64,000 nucleotides of DNA, from NCBI GenBank assembly GCA_022575985.1, contig JAKSXM010000272.1, positions 28,475,501 through 28,539,500 of the forward strand, in the 5' to 3' direction. The notes beneath the pieces are model-generated. The model was not told where the DNA came from. It did not search any database and worked only from the letters and a program-made list of their open reading frames with translations. Both the position numbers and the translations under genes were made by a program. Source of the DNA: Anagrus nilaparvatae (taxonomy: Eukaryota > Arthropoda > Insecta > Hymenoptera > Mymaridae). Shown one piece after another: positions 47,901 through 57,680 of the stretch; the first letter of the stretch is position 1; each line of letters begins with the position of its first letter.

Positions 47901-50900
47901 TTTACGAGCATTTATTGTGTTATAAACAAAGTGATACATAAGTATATAAGTACTTTAAATTGTGTTTATGTGTGTTAGTTTATTAAATATTCTATTAATT
48001 ATTATAAAATATAGTATAAATAATGTAATTATGACAAATTTAGTGTATTATTATTAAATAAATATCGTTTAAATTAAAAAAAGTGTCATTAAATTGAAAA
48101 TATCGAAAATACCCATACGTGTAAAAAAGTTCGGATTCGATTATCGATATACCTATTTAAAATAAATTTGCAATAAATAAGTGAATATAACCCTTTCCCT
48201 TCATTTATTAAAGCATCACAACGTAATTAAAAGCATTTTTAGTATTCGGCATAGAGTAGGTATCCCTAAAACTCGATTTTAATAACACACGAGGTTTGGT
48301 GAAAACGATGAGAAAAATCTCCTAAGGTTGTACAAGAGAGCATTTTTCTTATTTTTTTTATTAATTTAAGTTGTTTTTTAATATCGGTAACGTAGAAATT
48401 AGTTCTTTAGGGTTTATAGTTTCATAATAAAACTCGGTTTTAGATAAATTATGCATACTTTTTTATATAAAAGCTAATTTGTGTGTATTTGATCGAAAGT
48501 CAATACGTTCGAAAACTGGCTCCTATACGGTATTTTTATTTAATACAAAATAAATTTTTCTGTGAACTATTAAATTATAGTTGTAATACATTTTGAGATT
48601 TTAATAAACAAGTAATTCACTAATGATAAATTAAACTCTTATAGTCCAGTCAAATTTCAGGGGTGAAATCCGAATGTCTCTGAAAATCGAGACAGGATCG
48701 AGGTTTCGTTGGTGCAAAATTTGTCTAATATCCATAAATTGGCGAAAATCAGGCCTCATTAAGGGTGTTTTTTCAATATTCACAAACTGTAATTAGATTT
48801 AGCCCGTTACTTAACTCCCTTATCAAGGGTTATTTTTCAATAATCGCGAATCTTAAAAATTTTTAGCACTAGTGTGTTTGTTGCGTCACTGATCTCGAAT
48901 TTTGGAGTCCATAATATGAAAAATTTGATTAACACCCTTAAATAAGCAAAAATGGCCATTTTTAGGCGTGATTTTTCAATATTCGCACGTTTTAAGAATT
49001 TTTGACAAATAAAACCCAAAAATTCGAGATAATTAACGACCCATAAAACGTACTGGAGGCAAAATTTTGTTATGATTTGCGAATACAGAAAAGTCACCCC
49101 TAATAAGGGGGTATTTTTCCCAATTTAAGATGAACAATTTTTCATTAAGTCTCATTAAAGTATTTGAATATTGCAAAACCACCTTTAACGAGGGATGATT
49201 TTTACTAACTCAATGCTGATAGACAAATTTCGCATTCATCGTCGACTTTTAGAATCAGCCATCCAAAAAGCTCTTAGGCCTCTACTCATCTTGGTTGCCA
49301 AAAAGAACTGCAAAATCGAAATTTGACTGCGGAGTATTAGTCAATTTATAAATTTATATAATTAAAAACTTTTAGTTCAAAATAATGTAATAACTCTAGA
49401 GTAGTAACTAATTTATGGCCTTTCAAGTCGGCAGTTCAGTCCTTACAAGTTTTTGGATGGGTTTTGTACGCAGTACGATATTACTCCATTATATATGTTA
49501 CGCCCGAAACGAGGTAACGGCCGATTCCGCGGAATGGGGCAGTCATCAGCCGGCTTAATGAAATTATGAATAAAATTTGATTAGTCAAACAAATTTTTTA
49601 TCTTATAATTAATCAGTATCATTCAAAAATGTATTTTAAATGTAAAAGAAATTAAACAAAAATTTTTTTTCTTAGAAAATTTTCTGATTTTCAATGTATT
49701 AATTTATTTAATTTGATGGCCCGTTCCGCGGGACCGGCCGGTTTGATGTCCCATTCCGTGGAACCGGCCGGTTTACTGACCGATTCCGCGGAACCGGCCG
49801 GTTTACTGACCGATTCCGCGGAACCGGCCGTTACCTCGTTCCGGGCGTAACATATACACTATTCATGAATTGGAGTTGGAAAAAGCAGATTAGTTCAGTT
49901 TGTATTTTCTATGACCGTCTTACACTCCAAATCCTCTTTGGTAAATCTAACGCATAAACTACAAAATAGCAAATTAACACAAATTACAATTTGTAGCGCT
50001 TTTGATTTACAAATTCTTTTTACAAAATAGAATCAGTAAATTCATAAATTACAAATTTTTAAAGTAACTACTAATTTGTAAATACCGAAAATTACAAAAT
50101 ACATAATTTGTAAATAAGAGGGGTATCTAATGCGCACGCGCATGAAAGTACTAACTGCAAAAGAAATCAAAACAGCTGATTGTGGCGTTTAAAGCATTTT
50201 GAACATTTCTTAGCATTTTTTATTATCAATAATTAATTTCGTTAAAAAAATTGAGGAGCATAATAAATAAGAGAATTACATCAAAAATTTTATTACTTGT
50301 TTAACTTCAACCGAGTTAACTAATAATCTAATATACGAATATTAGAATTACCTAAATAAATAAAAAAATTAAAACAAAGATTAAAAACCATTGAAAAATT
50401 TAAAGCTTTAAAACTTAAATATATATTTATAAACATCGATTTAAATGATTCTTTGTAATATTGGTTTTTATAAAACCTATTATTGCAAGTGCGAATAAAG
50501 AACACTTTAATTTCTATTAAAAAAAAAAAAAAAAAATAAGTAAAGTTTGGAGTAATTTGTTTTTTTGAAGTTTATGCGTTAGATAAATTAAATTCTTATA
50601 TTCATCCTTATATAATGTTTAGATATCATTTTACTTGCGAGAAAAATTCTATAAAAAATAAATGTAATTTAAATTTGATTATAAATTAAAATTTAAACAA
50701 GCCCTTTTAATATTATCCCTTACTTTTCAAATTTGAGAGTCTCGTTCAATTGTAGAATAAATGCTCGAATAAATGAATTCTAGTTTATTCAAAGATTAAC
50801 AACAACCAATATATGTTTTAATTATTGTTAGTTAACTTAACTTGAATACAGTCAAAGTCCGTGTTATTCCAGTTATCAGTTTTTATATAAATTAATTACA

Positions 50901-53002
50901 ATAAAATTAAATCCATACAAACATCAATATGCATGATTAAATTTGAAACTCTCAACTTCACCTTAAAATATTTATTTTAGATTCGATTTAGTTTATTGCC
51001 TTAAATTCAAAATTACTGTTAAATTTTAACTAAAGAAGTAAAAAACTCAACCACATTCCAAGTAATTTGGTTAAGACCGAAGTAATTCAAGAAAGTTCCG
51101 AAAAGAAATATTATTGAGTTTATATTATTATCCTTCAGAAGAATTCTTTCTATAGGCAATAAAATGTCTAAGAGGCTAAAAAGCTTAATTTTAGGCTAAC
51201 AATAAAAAAGTCTTTTAGTCGAATAACAGGTGATGCAGGATATTTAAACAAAGTAAAATAAGTTTTATGCATACGCAAGTAAATACATTATATATATATA
51301 TGTAACAATCATGTATTTATGTACATTGTAAAAAGTTTAAAAAAGGTTGAGACCCCTGTTATCATACTAAGATCTCGCACATGAAGTTATTTATTAATAT
51401 AACTTTGATAAAAAAAATTTTCACTTTTTCTTTTCTGTTTAACTACATTGTCGGTCTGTATTAATCTACCTATGTTACGACCTTCAAGAAATATTCAAGC
51501 CCTCAAAGGTGTGTTTAAGAGGTCACTGTCTGTTAGTTGTGGTTAAACTTCCTGGGGTAGTCTATTAATCCTGGTAAGATCAAAAACTTACTAGCAAACT
51601 CGATTCAAAGGATGCTTGATAACATTACATTGAGATTCAATAAAAAAAAAAAACAGAATTTTTTTATTTTCAAACAAATAACAAGATTTTTAAAAGGGAT
51701 ACCCATTTTATGTAGAGACACAAGAAATGTTTTAGTATTTTAAGCTTTTTCTATCCTTACTCTACGTCTATAATCTGCAATTTAATAAGTTCGTTAGACT
51801 TTTTTTAACCAGTCTTATTAATAAAATAGCAACAACAAAAAATTAAGCAAAAAATTGATTGAGCGAGTATGCGGTCGTCGGTTAATTTTCCTTGCGGTTA
51901 AAAAAAAATGTATCAGTCGCAAAGTTCTTAATCCTCGTCCTCTTTGAAACAATAGAAATTTTTCTGAACCAATTAGTTTTTTACATCTAAATAAAATCTA
52001 AGTATCGTGAATCAAGTATCTGTTTTTTATTAATTACAATAAATCATAATATTATGTAAGAAAATATTGGATGTGAAAATTTATACAATCTATTGTTTTG
52101 TAAATATAAAATTAAATAATCGTTTCTTTTTTTAAAAATTACTATCAATAATAATTATAAAAAGAAAATTCTCATAATCAACAAGTGTATACATATATGT
52201 ATAATTTTAATGATTAATGAGTTGCCTTTGAGGTTCGAACCATTTAACTAAAATAATATTCACTGATTACTTGGCATATCCTGTCAGTAATTATTTTATG
52301 AGTTCATTTTTTATACTTTGACTTTTTAATGGTTCTATAGAATTTTAAACTAGAAATATTAATGCATAAATATTTTACTTAAAGTATGCACAGATTGATC
52401 TATTCGAGCCTGAGGTATGAAATTTTTTGCAAATCCTTATTTTAAAGTATACATATATGCGACCTATATAAAACCGAAATAATGAAAATTTTCAAAGATA
52501 ATACGTAAGATTACTCGAAGATAACCATAAAAGGTAAAGTTGATTTTACTTTTATGGTCTTCGGTTGTATAACGATTTTTTTTTGTGTCAGTGTCAAGAA
52601 ATGAAGCAAAATAACCTGGATATACGTGATTCCTGGTCACATTATACAAAATTAATCTATTTTCAATAGTTTTTTCAATAAATAATTACTGTATATCTAA
52701 ACCCAGTAAAAATTTTGACCAATTAGTTTAAAATTCTAAATTTTTAACATAGCCTGCACTGTAAAAATATTTGCTTGAGTCTTAAGCTAGAAAATAAACT
52801 GGTTTGTCAATATGTCAAAGAATTAAGTACTGTGATTATAATTTTTCATTCAGAAATCAATGCATATATTTAATAGATACATTTAATTTATTTATATTAC
52901 CTGGATAGTTTTTCAATTGCTCTAAATATATTAATGCATCCGGCGAAGTCCTTACAATTTCAACCTTCATTTTATTTTCTGAACATCGTACTTTACTTTG
53001 TA
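29959..53002 (-). CDS. Zona pellucida domain protein, 5' incomplete
   Basis: ZP-domain proteins polymerise into apical extracellular matrix, cuticle or sensory-organ filaments. Seven exons on the minus strand, in transcript order, have matching phases: 53002-52901, 46768-46659, 46431-46256, 32608-32378, 32308-32161, 30519-30375 and 30134-29959, about 362 codons. The ZP-N half begins QSKVRCSENKMKVEIVR and the ZP-C half includes YNGCSVDPYLF and VTVCVDKCRG. Eight cysteines fall four in each half, the usual ZP set. A furin-type RKRR follows ZP-C, as in family members released by cleavage. Then come an alpha/beta segment and a hydrophobic C-terminus (YIFSLMIFLLCF) that could anchor the precursor. 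The signal-peptide exon, and any extra domains, must lie above 53002 or beyond the window; I could not find it. The intron 32609-46255 is 13.6 kb, full of mobile elements, and contains another gene on the opposite strand. Which ZP paralogue this is, I cannot say. Confidence 0.85.
31150..31416 (-). pseudogene. LINE reverse-transcriptase C-terminal relic
   Basis: An open minus-strand frame of 88 codons with the pattern RACPLRLIRGWNGLTSG, then SFKDL near the end. It resembles the tail of CR1/jockey-type polymerases, where an arginine-rich stretch, a WN-L motif and an FK-L motif precede the stop. Downstream AATAAA at about 31125 fits a LINE 3' end. It lies in a ZP-gene intron on the same strand. 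Confidence 0.6.
31454..31668. mobile_element. MITE with about 31-bp inverted ends
   Basis: GGTGCCAGTCAAAACTCAGA at 31454 and TCTGAGTTTTGACTGGCGCC ending at 31668 are inverted copies, continuing inward through TGTTTAGCA and TGCTAAACA. 215 bp, non-coding, next to the LINE relic. Confidence 0.85.
32609..34489. other. Start of the 13.6-kb ZP intron, no gene recognised
   Basis: AT-rich intron sequence. Frames at 33944-34288 are low-complexity and unconvincing. No clear repeat seen. Confidence 0.4.
34490..34850 (+). mobile_element. Interspersed repeat family R, copy 1
   Basis: Starts with a GC-rich head (CTTCCGGCTCGTTTTGCTTG, then GCCCCCCTAGGCCCCTGCGAC). It continues through CAAAAATATGTTG, TACTCAATATTTTG, GGATAATTAGTGATCAGCAA and TGGCTGATAAAAATTAG. 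The same order occurs in copies at 34850-37680 and 41870-42605. The complete copy ends in a TTATTATTATAAA-type tail, which suggests a truncated non-LTR (RTE-like) 3' region. No open frame survives. Confidence 0.7.
34956..35379 (+). mobile_element. CATGGAACATG-family element, copy 2
   Basis: Interrupts family R between TTACTCAAT and TTTGTAAAATA, which are adjacent in the other copies. Begins TTAACATGGAACATGTTTA. Near the right end it carries TAAACATGTTCCATG, then GGTTGTGTTTACACAAACTG and TTATAAGTTTT. The interior contains G runs and about six degenerate GGACTTAGAATAAT phrases. No coding capacity. Confidence 0.75.
36059..36599. mobile_element. Young MITE with 83-bp nearly identical inverted ends
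   Basis: TAGGGTGTTTCTTATTTCCC and its inverse bound the unit. The inverted match runs about 83 bp with one difference that I can see, through GTAGAGAAAAATACTGGCTC and TTCAGGTCATAAAACTATTA. Such high arm identity in otherwise decayed surroundings indicates a recent insertion or recent arm conversion. It sits inside the larger foldback. Confidence 0.9.
36711..37132. mobile_element. CACTGTAAAAAG MITE, copy 1 (TA target)
   Basis: Termini CACTGTAAAAAGTAACTT and AAGTTACTTTTTACAGTG, flanked by TA on both sides. The interior folds on itself throughout as alternating short ACGAAAAAT/ATTTTTCGA phrases. A second copy is at 59208-59566. Confidence 0.9.
37681..38423. other. Intron sequence, no gene recognised
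   Basis: 37740-37920 is GC-elevated with CCGGACGCTTAGCGTCCGG, a perfect palindrome, at 37878-37896. A C run at 38234-38246. It may be a decayed element; not assigned. Confidence 0.4.
38424..38660. mobile_element. Complete MITE, TA target (reference copy of the 9110 family)
   Basis: GGCCTCTCTCCACATAG at the left and CTATGTGGAGAAAGGGCT at the right form inverted ends, flanked by TA on both sides. 237 bp. The interior carries a small hairpin CATCTCTTATTCGCTAGCAT/ATAAGAGATG. The copy at 9110 lacks the right terminus. Confidence 0.9.
39119..41462 (+). CDS. C2H2 zinc-finger protein with signal-peptide-like first exon (276 aa)
   Basis: Two exons, 39119-39235 and 40749-41462, joined at a GT-AG intron in phase 0. 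Exon 1 encodes MKIILFSFITLFVFRINFIA followed by AQPSPSE: a lysine, a hydrophobic core and a small-residue cleavage site, as in a secretion signal. Exon 2 encodes six C2H2 fingers in a row, starting FKCFFC, YKCSIC, FKCEIC, FRCEIC, YKCKIC and FQCDYC, each with its His pair, then an acidic, Ser-rich tail. Fingers normally mean nuclear DNA binding, so the leading segment is odd. The gene lies on the opposite strand within the 13.6-kb ZP intron. The stop at 41460-41462 looks premature: the +1 frame stays open to a stop at 41569-41571 and reads like a genuine acidic tail. The 1.5-kb intron contains three MITE-like elements. Alternatives are a wrongly chosen first exon or a degenerating nuclear factor. 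Confidence 0.7.
39688..39888 (+). mobile_element. CATGGAACATG-family element, copy 3 (truncated)
   Basis: Begins TTAACATGGAACATGATTA, then GGGAGGGGGTACTTCAGAA and the repeated GGACTTAGAATAAT phrases as in copy 2. It stops at about 39888, before the right-hand CATGTTCCATG. Inside the zinc-finger gene intron. Confidence 0.75.
39995..40226. mobile_element. CACTATAAAAAAT MITE
   Basis: CACTATAAAAAATATA and ATGATTTTTTATAGTG are inverted ends. The interior holds repeated TTGA/TCAA phrases that pair with each other (AAGTCAATATGGCTTGAC, facing AACTCAATATTGACTTC). The flanks resemble 13880-13925, where no insert is present. In the zinc-finger gene intron. Confidence 0.8.
40340..40675. mobile_element. 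Foldback element with about 55-bp arms
   Basis: AAAAACACGCTTTTATTTAT and ATAAATAAAAGCGTGTTTTT are the cores of two nearly identical inverted arms extending through TTACTTAGTTTTAA. An inner pair, CGTGGGTGCCA and TGGCACCCACG, lies at about 40408 and 40447. It ends about 75 bp before the zinc-finger exon. Confidence 0.8.
41870..42605 (+). mobile_element. Family R, copy 3 (most complete)
   Basis: Uninterrupted from the GC-rich head (CGCTTCGCTCGTCCC) through GGATAATTAGTGATCAGCAA, TTCTTTTTGATAAAAAAATT and CGTTCGGACAAACATACAAA to a TTATTATTATAAA-type tail. This gives the reference order for copies 1 and 2. The 3' tail resembles that of RTE-like non-LTR retrotransposons, which is inference. No intact frame. 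Confidence 0.65.
42640..43620 (+). repeat. Three degenerate copies of a local repeat
   Basis: CGAGTATTTCGTCATC, then GAGGGACGAAAAGGGT, GTAGCACC-AGGGACA and TTTTTTTCTTGAGATAAATT recur at about 42700-42890, 42915-43050 (lacking some parts) and 43436-43605. The Helitron-like terminus follows at 43715, so they may be the interior of that element. Confidence 0.55.
43715..43759 (+). mobile_element. Helitron-like 3' terminus
   Basis: GGGGGTTGACGCGCTTCAGC, then GCGCAGGGGGCTTGCCCCCT, then AGTT. Hairpins GCGC..GCGC and GGGGG..CCCCC precede CTAG followed by T, as expected of a Helitron end (CTRR, host T). Strongly GC-rich in an AT-rich intron, and homologous to the minus-strand segment at 3674-3722. 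Confidence 0.45.
43760..46255. other. End of the 13.6-kb ZP intron, no gene recognised
   Basis: AT-rich, many homopolymer runs, and a TG microsatellite at about 45409. 45940-46000 shares TCCAAACAACTTTTTAAAAT-like text with 63915-63960, a dispersed repeat fragment. Confidence 0.4.
47020..48540. mobile_element. Inverted-repeat-bounded element of about 1.5 kb
   Basis: AAATACCGTATAGGAGCCGG at 47119 faces the inverse GGCTCCTATACGGTATTTTT near 48518, with TTTTCGATC continuing on both sides. Just outside the left repeat, 47039-47070 contains a 6-bp hairpin followed by GAAACG that resembles a decayed hammerhead core. Penelope-like elements can have inverted pseudo-LTRs and such ribozymes, but no polymerase or GIY-YIG sequence is visible here. 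Confidence 0.4.
48640..49330. repeat. Degenerate internal repeats
   Basis: Phrases of the type TTAAGGGTG-TTTTTCAATATTCGC recur on both strands at about 48760, 48825, 48930, 48985, 49110 and 49190. It looks like a decayed foldback element. No gene. Confidence 0.45.
49497..49851. mobile_element. GC-rich MITE with internal 30-bp tandem repeats
   Basis: GTTACGCCCGAAACGAGGTA at the left and TACCTCGTTCCGGGCGTAAC at the right are inverted ends extending about 40 bp inward. ATAT flanks both. The right half (49715-49830) holds about four tandem copies of a 30-bp unit built on CCGATTCCGCGGAACC and GGCCGGTTTACTGA. The centre is AT-rich. CCGCGG and CCGG palindromes make this the most GC-rich stretch in the window. 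Confidence 0.85.
49852..52900. other. ZP intron sequence, no gene recognised
   Basis: AT-rich. A poly(A) run at 50520-50536. I see no credible exon, RNA gene or inverted repeat. Confidence 0.4.
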
Positions 53003-56000
53003 CTGTAACAAAAAAGATAAAAAGAAATTATTAGTTTTTATAAATAAATTTGATCTCTTGTATGTATACTAAATAAATATATACGGGTTTTTTGCAATTT
53101 TTTTGTGAAAATAAGTTTTTATGAACAGGGAAAAAAGTCATTTTTTAAAGAATCAATTAAAAATTTTAAAACTAAAATAATTATGTGACAAAAAAATCTT
53201 TTAAATCATGAAAATTTAAAAAACATCCTACACTGAAAACCTTTTTGGCTCAAAGTTCGATTATATTTAAAAACTAATTAAGTTTCACAGCCAAAATGGT
53301 TGCTAATTCACATATTCGTATTGGTTTATAATTTTTTTTAACATCAAATTTGAAAAGTTTTTGAAAATAAGCATAAACATCCAATAGCCACCTAATTTCG
53401 TTTTGGAGAATTTTAAATTTTGTAGCTATTGTAGGTTCAAAATTTATCATTAAAAAACAAAGTAAGATTTAAGAGTCATACTTTACTTTCCAAGAGACCA
53501 TAAACCCTAAATCCAGTGAATGCTACAACTTTGCAATAAATTTGCAAATAAACCATATGTATAAATTTATAATTCTATATATTCTTTGAATTAAATAAAT
53601 TACAAGTAATTAAGAAAAAAAAAACACAAGATATTATAAAGCAAGAAGAAACGATATTTCAGTATGGTATAAACCTTTTATTATTATATAGGTTTACATA
53701 CACATGTACATTAATTATACATTATAATGCTCTTGTAAAAAAAATTAAAAATAAATAAAAAACGAATCTTCAATAATACAAAGTCTTATAAGTAAAGATT
53801 TTATAACCTTGAATTTTCGCGTAAATCGTGTAAATTACAATTGACCATACAAATATGCGTCTTAAATTGTTAATAACATATATACTCTTACAATGTTTAT
53901 ATGGGCGATTCTGAGGTGGAATGGAAAAGTTTTCTTATCAGTTTAAAAATTAATTTTATTACTGGAAATTCTTGAATTCAAACCTGGATAATTCGAACTA
54001 AAAAGTATCCTAAAATCCAATAAAAAATATTAAAATAAGTTAACTTAAACATTTTTTAGGAAGGCTCTCAATAATTCGAATTTTTCATAATTCCGTCTCC
54101 TCCAAAAAAGTTTGAATTAACAGGGTTCCAAGTATTTTTAAGCAATTTCTAAGCTGAAAACTAAATTTGTAGTTTTTTGGATCTCCCTGTTTATTGATGA
54201 CTAAAACTATTTCATTTAACCAACATATTGGATCTTTTTATTCGTCCTAAAATAAATTTTGGTGACCTAATACATTTTAGCCTTTAAAAAAAATCTTAAT
54301 TTTTTGTTTATTACAGAGAAACAAACAAATATCTAAAGAAATTTCAGTCTCAAAAACACTAAACAGTACTCAAAAGCTGATTTTTTTCAAATTGAATTCA
54401 AAACAATAAAAAAAAATATATGAATTGACAATCCAATGAGCTGGCTAAGAAAAAAAATCGTAAGATTTAGTCAAAAATTTATTTCTGCGTTCTTAGTTTG
54501 ACGAAAAGTAAAGTAAATACTAAATAATTGGTAAAAAATATATTTAGACTGATATAAAGAAGTTCCTTGCATCAAACTTAACTTTTATATTCTAGAATCA
54601 GCCATATACCATAAAATTTTCAAAAAAAATTTCTTTTCATATAATTTAATATACTATTATGTATATAATTATTATAGGCTAAATATATAATTTATCTGTC
54701 GTTGAAGTTACTCATTACAATGTCACCACATTTTAACTAAATTGCATAAAAAAAAGAAAAAAAAAAGAAGCTTTTTCTTATAAATATGTACTTAAATAAT
54801 AACAAGTAAATATTATTACATTACATACGTTATTTTGAAATACGTATAGTTAGTGTATAATATTAAAACGTATATTACCAGTAGTCACATTAATGTTTCA
54901 TGCCAATCAGGATAAATATACTTTATATGTTGTATATTTTTCTCTAAAGAAAATGAAAGTATTTTTTGATAACTTAAGTATTATTAATGCTTTTTTTTCT
55001 TCTTTTTTATATTGTTTATTGTAAAAATTTTAAAACATTTATGTGTTATTATTAGGCTAATAAAGAATGAGGTACAGTGTAAAAATTAATGTAATTTTAT
55101 GAGAATTCTTAGAAAAATTTATATTTTTCTTATTTTTCATTATTATTTTATACATTTTTTTTCTTAGAATAATAAAAAATTATGTTCATGTATAATTTTG
55201 ATAAACGTTTATAGTGCAGCTTGGATATTATGTTATTACGATAGATTCAGTACATATATTAGCTGTAAAAATGGACTTGAGTGTGAAAAGAATTGTATCA
55301 TCAAAATCTTCAAATATATCTTCAATCTTTAAATATTTCAAGAGTGCGCTCGTTATGCTTGCAAACGTTATGTTCGCTTATAAATGTGGAAGTTTAAGGG
55401 CGAGTCAGATCAAATTAGTCAAACATACGACAGTCATGTCTACTCGTAATGACTTGGTCACTAAAATAAAAAAAAATTCAACTTACGCGCTAAATTTGAT
55501 TTTTTAAAACATGCTTGTGAAATATTGAAATGGTAATCAAAAAAATATTGTCTTTCCCAAAGTATTTAGTAAAATTTTTGCATTTAGCAATTAAATTAGA
55601 AATCAAGCATTCTAAAAAAGCAATTTTTTTCAGATCATTATTGAATTTTATTCTGATCTTTTTTTTTTATTTTATATTATTATTTTCTAAAAATAAGAAA
55701 ATAAAAAAATTTTTTTTTTTTTTAAACAAAAGTAATTTTGCAAAAAAAATACATAAGTATCCTTTTTTTAAATACTTGCAAAATATTTTTATTAAAGCAA
55801 ATCAGTCTTTATTAATCCATGCACCAAATAAATAATTAATTTTTTTTTAATTTATGCAAGTATTAAAATACTTTATTTTAAAGCAATATCATCTAGCATG
55901 CATTATACTCGCAACGAGTAAAAAATGCCAAAAAATTTTACGTACATGCACAATAAAAAAATATACACAAGATTTGTCAATAATTTATAAACTGAACATG

Positions 56001-56517
56001 CCAATACTAAAACAAATCTGTATAATTACATAAATATGATATGCATATCTAATATTAACATTTTTTCGAACACAATAAAGAACGCATAATAAAATTATTT
56101 CACAGGTTATTATACGAAAAGCTGCATATTTCAATAAATCCTTATTTTTAAAGATACTAGTTTTTAGGAATAAAATATTTTACTAAACCATTCAGAATGA
56201 TTTAAAAATTGTATTTATTTATTTAATAAATATTTTTTTAAATGCACAAGTTAATATTTACACGTGTTCCTTATACTAGTTTTATACTATACAGTGTAGT
56301 ATGGCATATCCTGTACTAACACAATCTCATATGATTTTAGTGCATATATACACCACACTATACATAATTACTAACACATCCTTGCATAAAATTTAAGTGT
56401 CCTCATAGAGAGTGTTTAGAAAATAAAATCGAGGAGGACACTAAAAGTCGCAGTCAGTACCAGAAATTGTCATGTTACTCTTATCGTCATAACCCACTAA
56501 TGAACATTACTTTTGTA
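53003..56517. other. Region where the missing ZP 5' exon could lie
   Basis: AT-rich with no convincing coding exon. The small frames at 55214-55835 are low complexity. Any upstream exon of the ZP gene must end with one base of a codon before its donor; I found no signal-peptide exon meeting that here. Confidence 0.35.
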
Positions 56518-56800
56518 AATAAAAAATAATTCGCTTAAAATTTTCAAAAACTCCCAAAAGGAAAACATAAAAAAATGATTTACGAATCGATTGGCACCGT
56601 TTTAAATACTTTTTTGTAGACTTATTTGTAAAATTTTTGTTTGGAAAATTTGATCATGCTTGGATTTATTTTTTCAAACAAAAATTTTTGCATATAAATC
56701 TGCAAAATAATACATCAAATCTACTATTGTATTTATAAACCATTTTATAATGTTTTCCTTTTTTTAGAATTTTGATTATCGGCGGTAATTCGGAGAAAAA
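56518..56800. mobile_element. Foldback element
   Basis: AAAATTTTTGTTTGGAAAA and TTTTTTCAAACAAAAATTTT face each other in the centre. Outer blocks AAAAGGAAAACATAAAAAAA and TTTATAATGTTTTCCTTTTT also pair. About 280 bp, non-coding, just upstream of the hammerhead-like core. Confidence 0.6.
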
Positions 56801-56903
56801 TGCAATTTTCTGCAGCAAAACGATGAAAAGTCGGTAATGGGATCTGACTTGTCCTTAAGTGTTTTGAATGTTAATTATTAACTCATGTAAATAATTTTTT
56901 TAA

Positions 56904-56943
56904 ACCCTGATGATGGAATTATTAATTTCCGAAACGCGTCGGT
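56904..56943 (+). ncRNA. Hammerhead-ribozyme-like catalytic core
   Basis: CTGATGA (56907-56913) is followed by a hairpin GGAA...TTCC (56915-56930), GAAA (56931-56934) and CGCGTC (56935-56940). These are the invariant core elements of the hammerhead in order: CUGAUGA, stem II, GAAA, stem III and a GUC cleavage triplet. Stem III is the self-complementary ACGCGT, the minimal form known from retroelement hammerheads that act as dimers. Stem I is short: ACC (56904-56906) pairs with GGT (56941-56943), with only patchy pairing beyond. Cleavage would be after C56940. All core bases fit; activity is unproven. Confidence 0.5.
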
Positions 56944-57680
56944 ATTGACGTAATTCAACGAAGTCACTAGACGGATATATAAAAGGTAATAATAATATAT
57001 ATAGTAATTTTTAAATTCAGAAAAAAGGAAGCTTTAAAAAAGAGCGTTCAACCTTGCAAGGTTTGAATGAGATGCGCGAGACAAGTTTAACTATACGCAG
57101 GGAACGTCGTGTTTCAGTTTTGCCTTTAATACGTGTTGATCCGTCCATGACATGTGAGAACGTTTGTTAAGTTGTGGCTATGCCGGAAATTAATGTTACT
57201 TCGCCAAGTAACATTATTAAAGAACTTGCGTGTAGTTTGTTTATTAGCGGACTGCTCCCATGTTTCTTTCCAGTTTTAATAAGCGTCTTCTAGCAGGCTT
57301 CCAGAGTATTAACCATCGCAGTGTCGAGATATTTCTGTTCGGACTATTGTTTCAGTTTTGATTTCTGAAAGTTGGAGTTTAGTTGATTGGCATTGAATTA
57401 AATTTACATCGGTGCTGCTGTTAGGGCACCTTTTTGACATTTTTAGAGAACTCGTTATTGCTACTCGATTTCGTCATGTTTTAGTTTTTTTATGTGACAT
57501 TCGAGGTTCATCCTCAGATATACCTATCCTTTTCATCTTGGGTATTCATAGTTCGTCAATTAATTAGCAGACTTATGATATCGAAATTACCGAATTTCGA
57601 TGGAAGAAATACTGTAATCACTCTACATCAGTGTCCTCGCGAAATAATTCAGAATTACTTATATTAGACCACAAAAAGAT
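56944..57680. other. GC-elevated block downstream of the hammerhead-like core
   Basis: 57030-57660 is clearly GC-richer than its surroundings, with phrases such as GATGCGCGAGACAAG and GGCTATGCCGGAAATTAATG. No long frame is present. It may be the untranslated or truncated part of the retroelement that carried the ribozyme. Not assigned. Confidence 0.4.

Noticed and set aside
49717..49830. Regular 30-bp repeats that could suggest a CRISPR array
   Set aside because: The units are directly contiguous with no unique spacers and lie inside an element with inverted ends. The DNA is eukaryotic.
52225..52250. GGTTCGAACC, like a tRNA T-arm
   Set aside because: No acceptor, D-arm or anticodon stem can be placed around it.
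55214..55835. Two frames considered as a possible ZP 5' exon or small gene
   Set aside because: No signal peptide, wrong strand for the ZP gene, and low-complexity composition. The minus-strand reading there also lacks a start with a compatible donor.
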